Shown one piece after another: positions 18,698 to 29,630 of a stretch of 64,000 bases of DNA. This DNA is from Lachancea dasiensis (taxonomy: Eukaryota > Ascomycota > Saccharomycetes > Saccharomycetales > Saccharomycetaceae). The stretch is taken from contig LT598457.1 in the NCBI GenBank assembly GCA_900074725.1, positions 1,518,010-1,582,009 of the forward strand, read 5' to 3'. Numbering within the stretch: position 1 is the first letter of the stretch; the number at the start of each line of letters is the position of its first letter. A model generated the notes under the pieces. That model ran no database searches. It was given only the letters and a program-made list of their open reading frames with translations, and had not been told where the DNA came from. A program made the position numbers and the translations under genes.

Positions 18698-19614
18698 TGT
18701 GGCGGTGAATGTGACTAACTACCTGGTAGTTGTGGCTGGCAAATAATATGAACGGGGCGCAACAACAATGACAGCAACAAGTGCGGCTGTTTTTCTGTTT
18801 TCTTCCGTTTTTCTCGACTTTTCGCGGCTAACCCGTGAGCTAAGCTGTCTACAATACCTTGTGGTGCTGGAAACAGTCAATTGTCTAGACAAATCGATGT
18901 GTAAACAACTTTACTAGGTGTTCGCAACCGAGTCCAATTCTGACCCTATTATTTACCAATATATATACCTGGCTTTTTTGCCCACCCTCCACCCGTAATT
19001 AGTGCCATGGTCAGCTGGATTTTTCTAAATGGCAAGTCTGGTGATTATTCTGGCTGTGGCGCGTCAGACGGGGGCGGGGGAAAAAATTTTAGCCGTTATC
19101 CGGGCCAGAAAGCACAAGGGAAGAAGTGGTGTGTGTGTCGAGAACAATGAGCAAAGGATGGTGACGGCAGGAGAGATAAACAGAGTAGGTGGAACGCGTA
19201 TACGGGGGACCGTGCGGCGGCGGGACGGGAAGCGGTGAGACCCGGGACCGGGCCGGCCGGAGCGCAGTCTGGTCGCTCTGTACGTTTGTGGGTGTGTGGG
19301 TGCCATGTGGGTGTGTGGGTTCGTGTCTGGGTGTGTGGGTTCCGAATAGCCACCATCGCACAGCTTCTAACTGTACCGGCCACACCAGCTTGGGAAGGTC
19401 TCGACAGAAGACAGCACAGTGGCCCTGCGCGTCCCTGGCTATGGCCGGTGGGAAAGAGTAGTAGTGCACGCGATTGCCTGTCAGTACAGTAGGTGTCGGA
19501 TACATAACGACCCGAGTGACACCCGTTCGATGGTTTGAAAATGGCACTTTGTATACCAACTATGGGTAAGCGCTATTGTGGACGGCCCCGGCCCCTTTTT
19601 GCATGGCTTGTTGA
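18698..19614. promoter_or_regulatory. hexokinase upstream region
   Basis: About 900 bases upstream of the hexokinase. An AT-rich TATATATA-type box lies at about 18959-18967, and a GC-rich stretch with a GGGGCGGGG core at 19071-19080 could bind Mig1-type repressors. A telomere-like TG-rich tract at 19286-19342 is described separately. Overlapping frames in the GC-rich part do not look like proteins. Confidence 0.45.
19286..19342 (+). repeat. interstitial telomere-like TG repeats / Rap1-type sites
   Basis: Three copies of GGGTGTGTGGGT occur within 57 bases, separated by short spacers. The reverse strand reads ACCCACACACCC, close to the Rap1 consensus. Position about 600 bases upstream of the hexokinase allows either a Rap1-bound activator of a glycolytic gene or a remnant of telomeric DNA at the start of the subtelomere. 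Confidence 0.6.
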
Positions 19615-19787
19615 TATTGAGGCGAACCTGACTCATTAGTAGAAAGCTTACCAGAGTTTCTTGTAAATCGTTCGTAAACATTGTAAGATGAGTAGCTTGG
19701 ATCTAGAGAGCTCTATACATCTCTCTGTGCTTCCTTTTGGCACTAGGGCTGGCTCAGCTAGCTGGATAAACTCTTGGTATTTATACA
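19615..19787 (-). mobile_element. truncated solo LTR, interrupted by a second copy
   Basis: This 173-base fragment matches the 3' part of the LTR family seen at 19788, 30340 and 54655 (ATTGAGGCGAA start on the + strand through GGTATTTATACA). It stops exactly where the next LTR begins. The remainder is not found after the second copy. Confidence 0.7.
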
Positions 19788-20223
19788 TGTTGAGGCGAAT
19801 CTGGTTCATTAGTTGAAAGCTTGCTAAATCTGTCTTGTAAGTCGTTGACAGGCATTGTAAGATGATCAGCTTGCATTTAGGGAATCCTATTTATCTGTCC
19901 GTGATTATTTTAGGCACTAGAATTGGTTTAGCTACCTGAACAAACGCCTGGTATTTATACAATTTTCGCTCAGTGATTTGGATAACACAATTATTAATCA
20001 CCGGTTCTAAATTATTCTGTGATCCATGGATGGCGGCTCTAGCTCATCAATCGCCAATCCCATTGGACAACAGTTGTTCTCTTCGGTCTGTCTTAGCTTG
20101 TAGCTGGATTTGTATGGCCTCGGTTGTGTACTATCATTCTGTACCACTGTGTCACGTATTTACTGACGCTGATTATGCGGTTAGGCGCACATCACCATCA
20201 GTTTCCTCACATTATTCCCAACA
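19788..20223 (-). mobile_element. solo LTR of a dispersed retroelement family
   Basis: The element reads TGTTGGGAATAATGTGAGG on the minus strand and ends CGCCTCAACA, so it has TGTTG...CAACA termini as in yeast LTRs. It is about 436 bases and is clearly similar to the copies at 30340-30794 and 54655-55110. I see no five-base target duplication. No internal retroelement genes are adjacent. Confidence 0.8.
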
Positions 20224-20597
20224 ATTTCTAACAATACCAACGTAATTTAGACGTGTTCGGGCTTCGAGGGCACATATGTAATCAACAGATGAAATATTCA
20301 CAAATATGTAGTGTGAACATTTGCTTTTAGATTTTTGGAGTGTTGGAAATGCTACGGCCTCTCCCACTACTGTCACAATTTGATGGAATTCTCAAGACAA
20401 ACTACATAGAGAAGTATACATGCTCAAAGCTTAATCTTATAAATAAGCTCATTTTAATATTTTGGTCTTACATATTACTATTTCACAAGACTTGTTTTTT
20501 ACTCAGATAGGAAAGTTGGACCTTTACTTTGGAATAGAATCTAATTCGTTGCATGGGTATTATTGTTACATTCCTACAAATAGGTTGTGATTTTATA
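20224..20597. other. intergenic region between LTR and nucleoside hydrolase
   Basis: AT-rich DNA with no recognisable gene; it contains the 3' end region of the nucleoside hydrolase-like gene. Confidence 0.4.
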
Positions 20598-21710
20598 TTA
20601 CAAAATGGCAACACTTGGCGCATTGCCGATTGTGCAGTAGTTAGTCCAGTCTCTAACCAAGGCGTCCACAATCAAGTCGTTGAATTTGTCGACGTCAATT
20701 GAAGTGATCATGGTGGCTTTACCCGTTTTCACACCCTTCTTCGCACGTAAATCTGAGGGTACCATTCTCAAACTACCGTAAAAAGGAGACGAGAACGAGG
20801 TGTCGACAGACACGTAGGCTTCATATGACCCTGTCACAATATCTGGAGCAGCTGCAATTGCAGATGCAACCTCATCCCAGTAAGGAAGGTTGAAAGAGGG
20901 CAGAGTTCCATTGCCCACGGTTTCCTTGACGTACGCCAAAGAAGTTTTGTTTTCAATAGTTGCCAATCCTCCAGATACAGCAACCAATTCATTGTAAAGG
21001 TTTTGTGTTGGGAAAACTTGGGAGCTGATGTTACCCACAATCACTAACTCTCTCCATGATGCAGACAAGGCTCTCTGCGCTGCTTCTGGGTCGATCATTA
21101 GGTTAAAGTCGGAGTACAGATCGTTGACGAAATCACCACCCGTGACTTGGGCCATTTGGCCATCAACGTAACCTCCCATGATGACCAGCTTTACCTTTTC
21201 GGCCATTTCGGGCCATTGAGCTAGCGCAATGGCCAAATTTGTCATGGTACCAGCCGCTACAATCGTTACATTATCCTTGGAGTTTTTGACTGTATCCATA
21301 ATCCATTGTGGGGCTCCAACCGTTTTGTTGTACTCGAAAGTAGCATTGGCTGGGACAGGGCTCTCGTAGGTCTTGTCCCAGGCACCTTGCCACACTATAC
21401 TGCCGTAAAGGTCTTGCCATAAATGGTACGTGTTGTAGTCCAAGACAAGTGGCTGCTCTGCACCTTTGTAAACTGGCACGCATGAAGTTAAGTTTCCTGG
21501 CGACAGAGCCATGGCCGCCTCGTATGTAGCTGCCTCCGTATCGTAATCTCCCAAATTGGTCGTAATACCTAGCACTTTTTTCCCTGCCGCCAAAGGCAAG
21601 AGCACTTGCAAAGATGTTGGTGTGTCATTATCAACAATAAACACTTCGGCAGCAACATTGCTACCGAGTAAAAGAGCTGCTGTGTTGAGTAAACAAGAGC
21701 TAAACTTCAT
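20598..21710 (-). CDS. secreted inosine/uridine-preferring nucleoside hydrolase-family protein
   Basis: This 370-residue protein has a cleavable signal peptide (hydrophobic to about residue 20, then AEVFIVDND) and the fold of the inosine/uridine-preferring nucleoside hydrolases. The N-terminal metal motif is DND at 27-29, and later family segments are VAAGTMTNLAIAL, IMGGYVDG, DFNLMIDPEAA and the C-terminal Asn/Asp region. The usual DxDxxxDD start is only partly kept (DNDTPTSL), which is seen in a fungal secreted branch of the family. Many NxT/S sites fit secretion. It probably releases bases from extracellular nucleosides, but activity is not certain with the altered motif. It has no counterpart in S. 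cerevisiae core synteny. Confidence 0.8.
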   Translation of the reverse strand: MKFSSCLLNTAALLLGSNVAAEVFIVDNDTPTSLQVLLPLAAGKKVLGITTNLGDYDTEAATYEAAMALSPGNLTSCVPVYKGAEQPLVLDYNTYHLWQDLYGSIVWQGAWDKTYESPVPANATFEYNKTVGAPQWIMDTVKNSKDNVTIVAAGTMTNLAIALAQWPEMAEKVKLVIMGGYVDGQMAQVTGGDFVNDLYSDFNLMIDPEAAQRALSASWRELVIVGNISSQVFPTQNLYNELVAVSGGLATIENKTSLAYVKETVGNGTLPSFNLPYWDEVASAIAAAPDIVTGSYEAYVSVDTSFSSPFYGSLRMVPSDLRAKKGVKTGKATMITSIDVDKFNDLIVDALVRDWTNYCTIGNAPSVAIL

Positions 21711-22630
21711 AACTGCACTGTGTAAAAGAACAAGTTATGTATATTCAAGTGAATAAGGGTATTGAACTTAAAGCATCGCTCGTCGAAGTACCAGCACGCA
21801 GCTTAGATGGCCATTATATAGAATAAAATTATCGAGCTACTGAGGTATGGTTTTGGGCAGAAGATGGCCAACTTTTCTCTCGGTTCCGGTGCCTCGAAGC
21901 GGATCTTGCAGATCCCACAAACAAAGCACTGATTATCTTATCTTTTTTATGTAAGCGTCACTTAAAAATATGCAAGCGTCACTTTGATCAACAAACTTCC
22001 ACACATCTGAAGCCCTTCCATGGAAGGGATGCAATGGGCATCATCACTAAAGGTGGTATAGAATTGCCCTACCTCAGATATAAAGGTGCGGCTGGGTGGA
22101 AGAGCCCTCTACCCAATGAGGAAATTTACGGTAATGAATGCTGAGTATTGATAAGAAACGGCGATTCCATGCGGACCAATGAGCAAGTGGTGCTACAGTC
22201 ACTACTGGGATATGACAAAAAGTGTCCCGATTGTTACTTATTAGTCCCTGTTTTGATGATTACATCTCTTTTTGAGCGGAGACTTCCTGTTCCGACTACA
22301 GAGCTTGAAGGTTTTTCCCAATGCAGTCCAGTGTTAATTCAAATAATTAGAAATAAGCGAGGTGTCCCTTCAGCATGGCCACGACTGTTATAACAGTATG
22401 CGCTTTGCTTGGTTGTCATTTTTCAAAGCCAACTGTAAATTGATGGAGAAAAATGTGACAAAATAGTATTGTCCATAGGTGCCCAATAATTCTTCTCTGG
22501 GATCCACTCTTTTGAGCCTCAAGCGTACTTAGCTATGTTGATGGAGAGTACAGAATGATTAGACACGTACTGGACTGTCATAACAATCAGCCTGTACTAC
22601 AACAGCTTCATGCTGGATACTCACATAGAA
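21711..22630. other. intergenic region, no gene recognised
   Basis: This stretch holds the promoter of the nucleoside hydrolase-like gene and the 3' flank of the transporter pseudogene. One 81-codon frame (22148-22393) has no recognisable similarity. Confidence 0.4.
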
Positions 22631-24391
22631 CTAGTCGTTTTTACTCGCACCTTTCCAGCCAATTCTAAACCAGTCAATAATAGGAAGGTCGTGCTTTTTG
22701 TCAACATAATCTCCGTTTTCGATGTCTTCTTGTCCAACTTTGTTGGTTAAAGGGGAATCCCTCAAGCATAATCCGAAGACGAACAAAAAAACCGTAAATA
22801 CAAGAGCAACAATTGTTTTACATTGTTGGACATGGCTGTAAGCCTTTACAAAAGCTTCACGTTCAGCCATTCCCGAGCCGTAATTCAAGATGAATGTTAA
22901 AGGTGAGCTATAGGCTTCCACCGCTTGGTCAATGTTCCTCAGGTTTGAAAACATGGCCCTGAATATAGTTTGTGCCCAGTTGACTCCAAAAACTGCACCA
23001 CCGGCAGCCAATCCAACGTTGTAGATAGTATAATTGAGTGCAGTTACAGTAGCCATATTTTTATGGCAAGTTGCTGACTGAATAGAAAATTTTGTAGGAT
23101 CAATCAACAAAGTATCGCCCAGCCCCCAAATAACCATAGCTACAATGATCCCGGAGTTGGCGAACTCGCCACCTCTGTAGTGGAAAAGACCCATTGTGAG
23201 CATCCATATTCCACAGTCACCAATGATGTAGCCCTTCAATTTCGTGCACCTTGTAATCCATAATGAGAAAAAGGTTGAAGCGGCCGTAGAGACAATGCTG
23301 GATAGAGAGTTAATCACCGCAGCTTAACTCACGCTTTCCTTCACAGCAAATGGTGTAAATACAACCTGAATATAACCTGCTGCCAAGTTATATCATAAAC
23401 TGGCAGCCTGCTGCACCCCAATATTTCTGTCTTTGACAAGTTTGTACGGAACTACCAGCTCTGTTGCCCATTTGCTCTCCCAAAACAAAAATATGGGAAG
23501 CAAGACGACCCCAAGCACTAGTGGCCCAATTAAATGTGGGTTATCCCACTTCGACTGCACACCACCTGCCAGTGTGATGGGAGCTAGCATGCACCCAATC
23601 GATACAGTCATCAGAAGTATCCCGACCACGTCCAGCTTCCCAAATAATTCCACTAAGAAGTCGAAAAATCCATGGAACTGGAACAAGCTTTTCTGATCTT
23701 TCGACGCTGCCCATTGTCCAGTCTTACTAGCCTAGGGCCTCATGTGCACCATACAGCCGAAAATTGGCAGCGATGTGAGAGGAATGATATAAGACCACAT
23801 ATCAATTCCCCAAGGCCATTCTTATTGCGGGTTAGCGCGCCCTATGGTAATTCCTGTAATCCAAGTGTTGATAATGGTGGTGCAGACTGATATAGTAGTC
23901 CCCATCTCAAAGATGAGAAGTCAGAAAGAATGAGGATTAAGGCTAGGCGGATCCCAACGTATCCTGTAATCCATGAAACCGAACCAGCTGGATGTCACGG
24001 CCTTGCGACTGTATGATAGTCCCGACCACGTAAAACACAATAGCTGCTATAAACAACGACAGTTTCCCAGATACATCTGAGAACCTGGCAAAAATGATGT
24101 GGGATGCTGCATCGATCTCAGTTGTGTGTGTCGTGATCGTAGAAATGAGCGAATGGTTGCTATACCAGGGGGCAGTATAACCGATGTAAAAATACCGAAC
24201 GTAGCCGTCGACTCCATAGCCATAGCCGCAGATGAAAGCAGCGAACAGCAGCATTCCCCAATGATACCTGTGCTTATATTGCGCAGCCATAATTTCTGTT
24301 TTCAAATAACCAACGATTTATGTGACTTCACAGACTCAGAAGCATCAGTGTTCTCTACTTCTACCCTGACTGATTCGTTTGCTTTACTCAT
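22631..24391 (-). pseudogene. decayed ARN/SIT siderophore-iron transporter
   Basis: This is a broken paralogue of the intact transporter at 27774-29630. Fragments in order are an N-terminal leader and start at 24391 with a frameshift after HKSLVI, the first membrane spans (24305-23943, with GYGYGVDGYVRYFYIGYT and FARFSDVSGKLSLF), the middle (23686-23393, LDVVGILLMTVSIGCMLAP), and the C-terminal third (23317-22631). Several frameshifts and stops separate the pieces, and the segment between about 23690 and 23940 is heavily eroded, so this is a true pseudogene and not a single sequencing error. The functional family carries ferric siderophores in by proton symport through 14 membrane spans. I saw no TGCACCC site close upstream. 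Confidence 0.88.
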
Positions 24392-25279
24392 TATCTTGGC
24401 ATCTTAGCTGGGCTGAACCGAAATGCCCTCCATCGAGGCGGACTCTTAGTACTGCTTGTCATGTTGTACCCAGTGTCCTGTGAGAAGGATGAATTGCTGG
24501 CCATCGTCGTATAGATGGCCAATCTTATACCATCTCTCCATCATCTAGTTTTATTGTATCGAGCGTCGGGCCGCATATGCTTGTTAGCTACCGTAATAAC
24601 TAACAATTGTACCGACATTTGCCGAAGTTACCTGATATTTGATATCCTAAGAGTGTCTTGACGAAAAATGTGATTACATAATAGCTCTGTCCGTTAGCCT
24701 TGCATCCAGTACTGCACCTCAAGTTGAAAGGCACTGGTTGGAGGTATTGCATAACCATTGGTGAAATCTGTAAGCCCCGGCATTGTGTTGAGTCAAATAT
24801 ATGGTACCTGCTTCTAAGAACTGTTAAAACGTCCCTGCATATATAGAAGCGTGGGAAAAATACGATATATCCATTGGAAAATCAGGTTCACTAATGTATT
24901 CACCGAGTACCAACCTAGCGTCAGTTGCAAGTAATTCACAATGATTGGATCAGGAAGGATAGAGTCATCTAAAGTGACACCCTCTTGAAATTCTTACAGA
25001 GATGTCCAGATGGTCATGCATCGACCACAGCATCAACTTCTCCAAAGTGCGATAGGTAGCGGTAGAAAGTGATAGGGCAGCTCTATGCTTGGTGCTTATT
25101 TCAAGCGGACATTGAAATCATCAGTGGGAAATGACCCCATGGAGGTGGAGGAGGATGAGAGGGGGGGGGACAGGTTTAAATCGACCAATGGACTTCAATT
25201 TTTACCGACTCTGTTTTCCAATGGCAATTCTTCCGTTCTGCGTCTCCAATAAGCTCACAAATTTTTCTATCAGACATTA
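24392..25279. other. intergenic region, no gene recognised
   Basis: It separates the transporter pseudogene from the class-V PLP enzyme gene. A short poly-G run occurs near 25163. I see no coding or RNA feature. Confidence 0.4.
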
Positions 25280-26599
25280 TCAGACAGTGAGGCTCAATTC
25301 TTTATCGAAGGTCTCAAATATAATCGCCTTCAGAATCTGTGCTCCGCGGACATAATCTTCAATTTCGTTGAAAATCTGCACGCTGAATCTAAACCAAAGC
25401 TTCTTGCTATGGAAGAAAAACGGAACATAAGATTTTCTTTCCATTGCAATTCTGTCGCAAGTTAATTTGACCTTTCTGAAATAAAATGCATCTTGTTGCA
25501 GCTTTTTTGAGATACATTCATATTTTTCTGGAAGAGGCAAACTCAAGTTGAACATACCAGGTGTCACAAGAGTCATACCTTCATTTTGCAGCAATTCAGA
25601 ACCAGTGCCAAAAGTATCTTTGATTACTTTGATGGCTTGAATTTGTAAACTCCGTTGATAAGCATGGATTCTTTCCTCGCCTCCGCAAATCTGTTGGCGG
25701 AATTTGATGGCTTCCTTAATACAGAAATACTGAGAGTAGCTGGCGGTGCCCACGAACCAAAATTTCTTGTGCAGCAACTGCTCATTATGTTGAATCTCTT
25801 GTTCATTTTTAGGGTTTTCAATATGCTGACACGCCTCTAACGAGTAGTTCCAAGAAATAGGGCATGTTTGAATCATTCCATGATGCTTTTCGTGTACATA
25901 AAGCAGCCCGCAAGGCTTAGGTACGCTCAGCCACTTGTGTAAGTTTGTTGTCATGAAGTCTGGCTTCAATTCATTCAAGAAACTCAAATTTACGAGACCG
26001 GCTGCATGTGCACCATCCAGTAAAGACAGTGTTGCGTACTTTTGGCATAACACGATGAGTTCTTGGTATGGAAGCTTCAAACCAGGCATCGAAGATATCA
26101 TGTCGAACATACACAGCCTGTATTCACCGGTTGCGAGTCTCTTATCGAATTCGGAGAGTACGTCGTTATCTTCGAGTGGATAGTTGAGTTCAATCACGTC
26201 ATAGCGTAAGCCATAGTATTCCGCCATGAACTTGATGGTATTTTTACAAGCTTGGTAACAGGTAGAATGCAACAGAACCTTATCATTCGAGAAGTCCCAC
26301 TTTATTGACCGGATAACTGTATTAACACCAGTGGTTGCATTCGTTACCAATGCCAAATTCTTCGCATCAACCCCAATATACCGACCCAAAGCCAAAATCT
26401 GTTCTTTGTACAAATCTTCGGCTTCGAACGTTTCGAAGTGATCGGGATACCACTCGTGGCGATGTGAGATCTCACTCTGCTTCTCGATAACACATGTTGG
26501 GGTCGTTCCGAAAGATCCATGATTCAGTGGTATTACGCTGGGATCTAACAGAGTGAAATACCGTTTTCTAAACTCGTGGCCAAACGACGTTTCGACCAT
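25280..26599 (-). CDS. class-V PLP-dependent aminotransferase / cysteine desulfurase-like enzyme
   Basis: This 439-residue protein is a fold-type I, class-V PLP enzyme. The N-terminal LNHGSFGTTP (25-34) is typical of the isopenicillin-N-epimerase, L-cysteine desulfhydrase and fungal Egt2 group. DGAHAAG (195-201) supplies the PLP-contacting Asp and His, and TNLHKW carries the likely Schiff-base Lys222. The FVGTASYSQYF segment is also typical. Possible jobs include C-S lyase activity on cysteine derivatives, such as hercynylcysteine sulfoxide in ergothioneine synthesis, but no Egt1-like partner is seen here. It lies between a dead and a live siderophore transporter; a link to iron or sulfur metabolism is only inferred. 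S. cerevisiae has no obvious orthologue in this region. Confidence 0.82.
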   Translation of the reverse strand: MVETSFGHEFRKRYFTLLDPSVIPLNHGSFGTTPTCVIEKQSEISHRHEWYPDHFETFEAEDLYKEQILALGRYIGVDAKNLALVTNATTGVNTVIRSIKWDFSNDKVLLHSTCYQACKNTIKFMAEYYGLRYDVIELNYPLEDNDVLSEFDKRLATGEYRLCMFDMISSMPGLKLPYQELIVLCQKYATLSLLDGAHAAGLVNLSFLNELKPDFMTTNLHKWLSVPKPCGLLYVHEKHHGMIQTCPISWNYSLEACQHIENPKNEQEIQHNEQLLHKKFWFVGTASYSQYFCIKEAIKFRQQICGGEERIHAYQRSLQIQAIKVIKDTFGTGSELLQNEGMTLVTPGMFNLSLPLPEKYECISKKLQQDAFYFRKVKLTCDRIAMERKSYVPFFFHSKKLWFRFSVQIFNEIEDYVRGAQILKAIIFETFDKELSLTV

Positions 26600-27773
26600 T
26601 CCAACTCACTAAGCTTCAATAATTTCGTCAAGCGATAACGTGTGGTGTGTGTTGATGGCGCAACTGGTGAGATTTTTTTATATTATCAAGGAAAATTCCA
26701 CTGGTGAAATAAGATCGGCCGCCTTTGAAAATTGACTTATCGATACCAATCGGACTAGAGCCTCAAAAAAATTCTAGTTTGGGAATCTGTACATTCATCA
26801 TCGCTACTCTCGCTGCCGCTGTTCACTGCAGAATTCGAGTTGAGCCAGGCATGTTCACATTTGGCTTACTGCAATGTGCCCGGAACTGCGTCACACTAAC
26901 TTGATCGGAGTTTACAAACATTGTGCTCTCTTTATAAACTTCCTTTGAGCAGGTTTTTGAGACAGGCTGCAACAGTAAGTCAACTTCAATGGTCCACTGG
27001 AACCAATACGTCAGCTGAAAAACGTCTGATCCATGTTCTGCCTAAGTTTAGCCCTGTAGCAATGAACAGAAGCGATTAGTTAGCGTCGCCGGAAGTCTCG
27101 ATAGGCATAAATCAACGTCCTTTATTTTATCTTCCTTTGGCAGCGGAAAACGTTCCAGCACCTGGTTGCATTCCTCCCGATGCTGAAATATGGGCGGGTG
27201 GCGCGGAAACATGCCACTGCACCATGACATTTAGAGCGCGTTATTCCTTTGATAAGGCATCATCGTGTGAAAAATGGCTGCGAGGTGGAAGAGAGAGCAC
27301 TCTTTGCACGCTGATCGACAACGCCACTCTTATGAGGCGTTCATCTGAACATTCGAACGTTTACAATTGCGTCATATTATGCCAATATATTATCGAAAAA
27401 CCAACAATCTCTACTTACTGGTGTCAAATTACTTCGTAAACAATTTACGAGCCAAAATTGCACAAATGTGCTTCTTGTATGTTGAACTGAACGCTGGGAC
27501 CGGTGTTGTGTTATCAAGGTGCCCGTTAGTTGATTATAGATTCGCCTTCCGTGTATATAACCACTGACACCTTTATGAAGTACAAAAGGTTAACAATATT
27601 ATGTCCATGACGCATTTCTATTTAATCATTATTCTGATCATATAATCAAACGATCCCATTCGGACCGTGTTCTTTGTATTTATAATGGCTCGTTATTTCT
27701 TAAGTTCGCCGTCAATACAAGAAATTAGTGCCGATGAACAATGGCTAAGTCTGCTTGAGAAATTGACGGTAAC
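26600..27773. other. intergenic region, no gene recognised
   Basis: About 1.2 kb between the PLP enzyme start and the transporter stop. Short frames near 27137-27567 lack recognisable similarity. No RNA gene is seen. Confidence 0.4.
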
Positions 27774-29630
27774 CTATTCTTGCTTCTTTAAGCCTGAAAA
27801 TCGAGCATAAATCCAGTCGGTGATGGGGTCGTCATTACCTTTAACGTACTCACCTTTTTCCAAGATTTGCCCATGGTCATCAGTCAAACAAGGATCTCTC
27901 AGGAAGAAAGTAAGAATAAACATAGGTGCTACAAATACCAGTCCCACTAGCACTTCATATTTTTGCACATAGCGGTAAGCCTCAACCGTTGCGCTTCTGA
28001 CTGAAGAGCCCCATTCGTAGTCGAGGATGAAGCTCAAAGGTGAGTCGTACGCTGCTTCTGCCAACGTGGGATCTCCTAATGTCTTCAGCAATTGAGGATA
28101 TAGAGTTTGGGTCCAAATAGCACCTGAAACGGCAGAGCCCACTGCACCTCCAATTCTAAAGATTGTCAAGTTCAATGCGGTCACTGTTGCCATATGTTCG
28201 TGCGAGGTCACTGTCTGCATAGCAATCATTATTGGATAGTCATAAAGACAACTAGCCAGACCCCACACAACCATAGCACCGATAACTCCTCTACCAGCAT
28301 CTTCACCACTTCTGAAGTGATAGAAGAGTCCCATTGTGACAAAGTACAATGCACATCCCACAAGAGTAAATGGCTTCAATCTAGAAGACCTCGCAACAAC
28401 CACCCCTAGGATTGGGGAGAAAATAGCAGCCACGAAGCTGTATAAGCTTGTTATTCTGGTAGTCGACAAGTCGCTTTCATTCGCAGCAACAATCAGCACC
28501 GTGTAGAGATAGCCAGCCGCCATTGAATAAATGAAACAAATTAGAAACATGATCCAAAGTGGGGCCCAAATTCCACGGTCCTTCAACATCTTGAAAGGTG
28601 CCAAAGGAGCTGAAGCCACCTGACTTTCCCAGTAGACAAAAATGGGGAATAAGACGAAACCAAGAATAAAAGGAGCAATTACCTTGGCGCTTCTCCATTG
28701 TGTAGTCACACCACCTGCAATTGTTAACGGCACTAGTATGCATCCGACGGAAACGGTTAGCAGCAGCACTCCAGCAACGTCAAGCTTCCAGAAAATCTGT
28801 ACCAAGGCACGCACTACTCCATGAGTCTGAATAAAAGACTTCTCACTTTTTAAAAGCTCCCACTCCGGTTCGTTTCTTGCTTTCCATTTCATGTGGAGCA
28901 TACAAGCTATCATGGGAAGACAACTTGCAGGGAAGATAAATGCCCACATGGCAATCCCCCACGACCAATCTTCCAACGGATTGGCAACATGAATGACATT
29001 CCCCGAGATCCATACGGTAATGAGGGCCGGCCATGCAGGAACAAAATTGTAGAATAGCCTCCACTTCAAGCTAGAACAATCTGATAATATTATCCCGACT
29101 TGAAACATAGCTCCGACTAGCCCAACGTTGTAAAAGATCGAGCCAGCTGCATATCTTTGAACGTCATAAGCTTGCGATTGAATAACAGTACCAACAACGT
29201 AAAAAATAATCGAAACGATGAACATCGAAAGTCTGCCAAATATGTCAGAAAGGCCAGCGAAAAAAATTTGTCCTATAGCGGCAATCATAAGACTGATGAC
29301 GTCCACTGTGGACGACAAAGAGTGTGTTTGATAATCATTCATCGCGTAAGTCATATAGATACTCCGGATGATGCTATCAAGCCCATATGCAAGTGAGCAT
29401 ATGAATGCAGTGAACAAAAACAGTGTTTTCAGAAACCAAGTATTATATTGCTTTGCCATGATCTCTGCCTTGCGGATAACGATTGACCTGGAATCTTCTA
29501 GTTCATCGAAATTCCTTGAGTGTTCGCTATGTAATTCGGCACTGATTTGCTTTTCCATCACAACATTCTTGCTTTCGCCGAAAACCATGGCTAACTTAGA
29601 GGAGTTGTTTCCATTACCGAGGTCAGTCAT
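27774..29630 (-). CDS. siderophore-iron transporter of the ARN/SIT family
   Basis: This is an intact proton-coupled ferric siderophore importer of the major facilitator superfamily. At 618 residues it matches yeast Arn1-3 (about 620-628). A hydrophilic N terminus of about 65 residues precedes 14 membrane spans; family signatures include SLAYGLDSIIRSIYMTYA in span 1, the GLSDIFGRLSMF loop, and the C-terminal LRDPCLTD. Arn family members cycle between endosome and plasma membrane and import fungal or bacterial siderophores the cell does not make. Three TGCACCC Aft1/Aft2-type sites upstream point to induction in low iron. Which siderophore it carries cannot be told from sequence. Confidence 0.93.
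   Translation of the reverse strand: MTDLGNGNNSSKLAMVFGESKNVVMEKQISAELHSEHSRNFDELEDSRSIVIRKAEIMAKQYNTWFLKTLFLFTAFICSLAYGLDSIIRSIYMTYAMNDYQTHSLSSTVDVISLMIAAIGQIFFAGLSDIFGRLSMFIVSIIFYVVGTVIQSQAYDVQRYAAGSIFYNVGLVGAMFQVGIILSDCSSLKWRLFYNFVPAWPALITVWISGNVIHVANPLEDWSWGIAMWAFIFPASCLPMIACMLHMKWKARNEPEWELLKSEKSFIQTHGVVRALVQIFWKLDVAGVLLLTVSVGCILVPLTIAGGVTTQWRSAKVIAPFILGFVLFPIFVYWESQVASAPLAPFKMLKDRGIWAPLWIMFLICFIYSMAAGYLYTVLIVAANESDLSTTRITSLYSFVAAIFSPILGVVVARSSRLKPFTLVGCALYFVTMGLFYHFRSGEDAGRGVIGAMVVWGLASCLYDYPIMIAMQTVTSHEHMATVTALNLTIFRIGGAVGSAVSGAIWTQTLYPQLLKTLGDPTLAEAAYDSPLSFILDYEWGSSVRSATVEAYRYVQKYEVLVGLVFVAPMFILTFFLRDPCLTDDHGQILEKGEYVKGNDDPITDWIYARFSGLKKQE

Noticed and set aside
19089-19559. Frames of up to 156 codons in the GC-rich hexokinase upstream region
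   Set aside because: All six frames are open there because of high GC and TG repeats; the products are rich in Arg, His and Pro repeats with no domain.
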